DNA of 22,741 nucleotides from Methylophaga sp. (lineage in GTDB: Bacteria > Pseudomonadota > Gammaproteobacteria > Nitrosococcales > Methylophagaceae): NCBI GenBank assembly GCA_014762585.1, contig JABURN010000232.1, forward strand, positions 1-22,741, written 5' to 3'. Position numbers and translations under genes: made by a program. Positions within the stretch are counted from its first letter, which is position 1. Each line of letters begins with the position of its first letter. Of this stretch, positions 21,898-22,741 are shown piece after piece. The notes below the pieces were generated by a model. The model searched no databases. It was not told the DNA's origin and was given only the letters and a program-made list of their open reading frames with translations.

Positions 21898-22741
21898 ATG
21901 AGCAGCTACACGGATTATGCCCTGCGGCAGCATTTTATCCGCCATCAGCGCTGGGGATTTCGCTGGGCAATCTGGACTGCCGTGTTGTGGGGTGCCTGGT
22001 ATATACCGGGTACCGCACTCTGGTATGAATACCCTTACAACATAATCAGCAGTGAAGATCAGGGCCAGCGCCTGGTCGCCACAGCAGTCATGACCTGGAT
22101 CCACTCGATAGCCGTCTTCATCTCCCTGGCACTTTGGAATGGCAGTCTCGGCAAGCTTAAAGATTACGGCCGCACCCTGGTGCGGTTCAGAAAGATTTCC
22201 AAATGGTATGCACTGGCCTCCTTATTCGGCGGTCCCATGGCAATATTCGGCTCCTACATGGCAATGGGATTCGTCGGGCCAGTGTTTGCCGCCGTGACTT
22301 CATTGTTCTACCCGGTGGTAGGTGCCGTGATTGCGCGGCTGTGGTATCACGAAAAAATTTCCGGTCAGGCAGCTTTGGGCATGGCGATCATCATCATGGG
22401 CGGTGTCGTCATATACGGTCCCGGACTGTTCGGCGAAGTGGGCAGTGAAGGCAGTTATGTCTGGCTGGGTTATCTGGGCGGTATCCTCTCTGCTATCGGC
22501 TGGGGGGCTGAAGGCGCCGTTGCCTCCAGAGCAATGGATGTGACAGACCCCGATGTAGGAATCCAGTGCCGATTCAGCTTTGAGATCCTGTTCTGGGGCT
22601 TGGTGGTACTGCCGGCCATCATGCTGCTGACCGATCAACCGGTCTGGTTCCTGATCAAAGAAACCTTGATGACTCCTGCCGCACTGACCTGGATGTTATT
22701 GGCCTCGGTCTGTCATGAATTTTGTTATACCGCTTTTTATA
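21898..22741 (+). CDS. EamA/DMT-like membrane transporter (3' end outside window)
   Basis: An open frame from ATG 21898 to the window end, 281 codons without a stop. Translation gives a polytopic membrane protein with several hydrophobic spans: WAIWTAVLWGAWYIPGTAL near 23-41, ALASLFGGPMAIFGSYMAMG, VFAAVTSLFYPVVGAVIARL, then AALGMAIIIMGGVVIYGPGL and YLGGILSAIGWGAEGAV. The paired GxxxAxxxSLFYPVxGA and MxxIxxGxxxxYxG patterns fit EamA/DMT exporters. It lies eight bases after ribBX with a weak ribosome site, so it is probably coupled. A flavin or precursor transporter is possible by context, but the family is broad and the substrate cannot be assigned. Confidence 0.75.
   Translation, partial: MSSYTDYALRQHFIRHQRWGFRWAIWTAVLWGAWYIPGTALWYEYPYNIISSEDQGQRLVATAVMTWIHSIAVFISLALWNGSLGKLKDYGRTLVRFRKISKWYALASLFGGPMAIFGSYMAMGFVGPVFAAVTSLFYPVVGAVIARLWYHEKISGQAALGMAIIIMGGVVIYGPGLFGEVGSEGSYVWLGYLGGILSAIGWGAEGAVASRAMDVTDPDVGIQCRFSFEILFWGLVVLPAIMLLTDQPVWFLIKETLMTPAALTWMLLASVCHEFCYTAFY

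Noticed and set aside
1..22741. tRNA or rRNA genes, CRISPR arrays, insertion sequences, prophage or defence genes
   Set aside because: No cloverleaf-like stretch, regular repeat-spacer pattern, transposase or integrase motif was found in any intergenic region or open frame.

Overview
The window looks like a chromosomal segment of a methylotrophic gammaproteobacterium, most plausibly Methylophaga or a relative. This is an inference from gene content, chiefly a complete N-methylglutamate (NMG) pathway next to folate and flavin genes. GC content looks moderate and codon use looks even. I see no tRNA, rRNA, CRISPR array, insertion sequence or integrase.

Left flank (1-3364): a periplasmic PhoA-family alkaline phosphatase, truncated by the window start, converges on a BLUF-EAL blue-light-responsive c-di-GMP phosphodiesterase gene. 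That gene is split by a single-base frameshift. A group II truncated haemoglobin follows on the plus strand, with an unusual C-rich/G-rich leader.

Centre (3361-13925): an XRE-cupin regulator is divergent from an eight-gene operon, mgdABCD-gmaS-mgsABC. GmaS joins monomethylamine to glutamate, giving gamma-glutamylmethylamide. MgsABC (a glutamate synthase split into three polypeptides) makes N-methylglutamate. MgdABCD (related to heterotetrameric sarcosine oxidase) oxidises this back to glutamate and delivers the methyl carbon to tetrahydrofolate. Two TTCA-n5-TGAA operator-like sites, close to the known E. coli PuuR half-site pattern, flank a TTGACA element in the divergent spacer. A small attenuator-like hairpin separates gmaS from mgsA, and a long-loop terminator closes the operon.

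Right of the operon (13926-16768): three small membrane proteins (one only 59 aa) are stop/start coupled to an ethanolamine-permease-like APC transporter and a universal stress protein, ending in a strong UUCG terminator. This looks like a multi-component uptake system, possibly for methylamine or a related amine, and is the least described unit here. Two more uncharacterised membrane proteins follow, then a second APC permease with a 60-aa trailing ORF and its own terminator.

Right end (19651-22741): a structured leader with a terminator-like hairpin precedes folE2 (first step of folate synthesis) and ribBX (riboflavin precursor synthesis), followed by an EamA/DMT-type transporter cut by the window end. 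Together the window links amine uptake, amine oxidation and supply of the folate and flavin cofactors that the NMG enzymes need.
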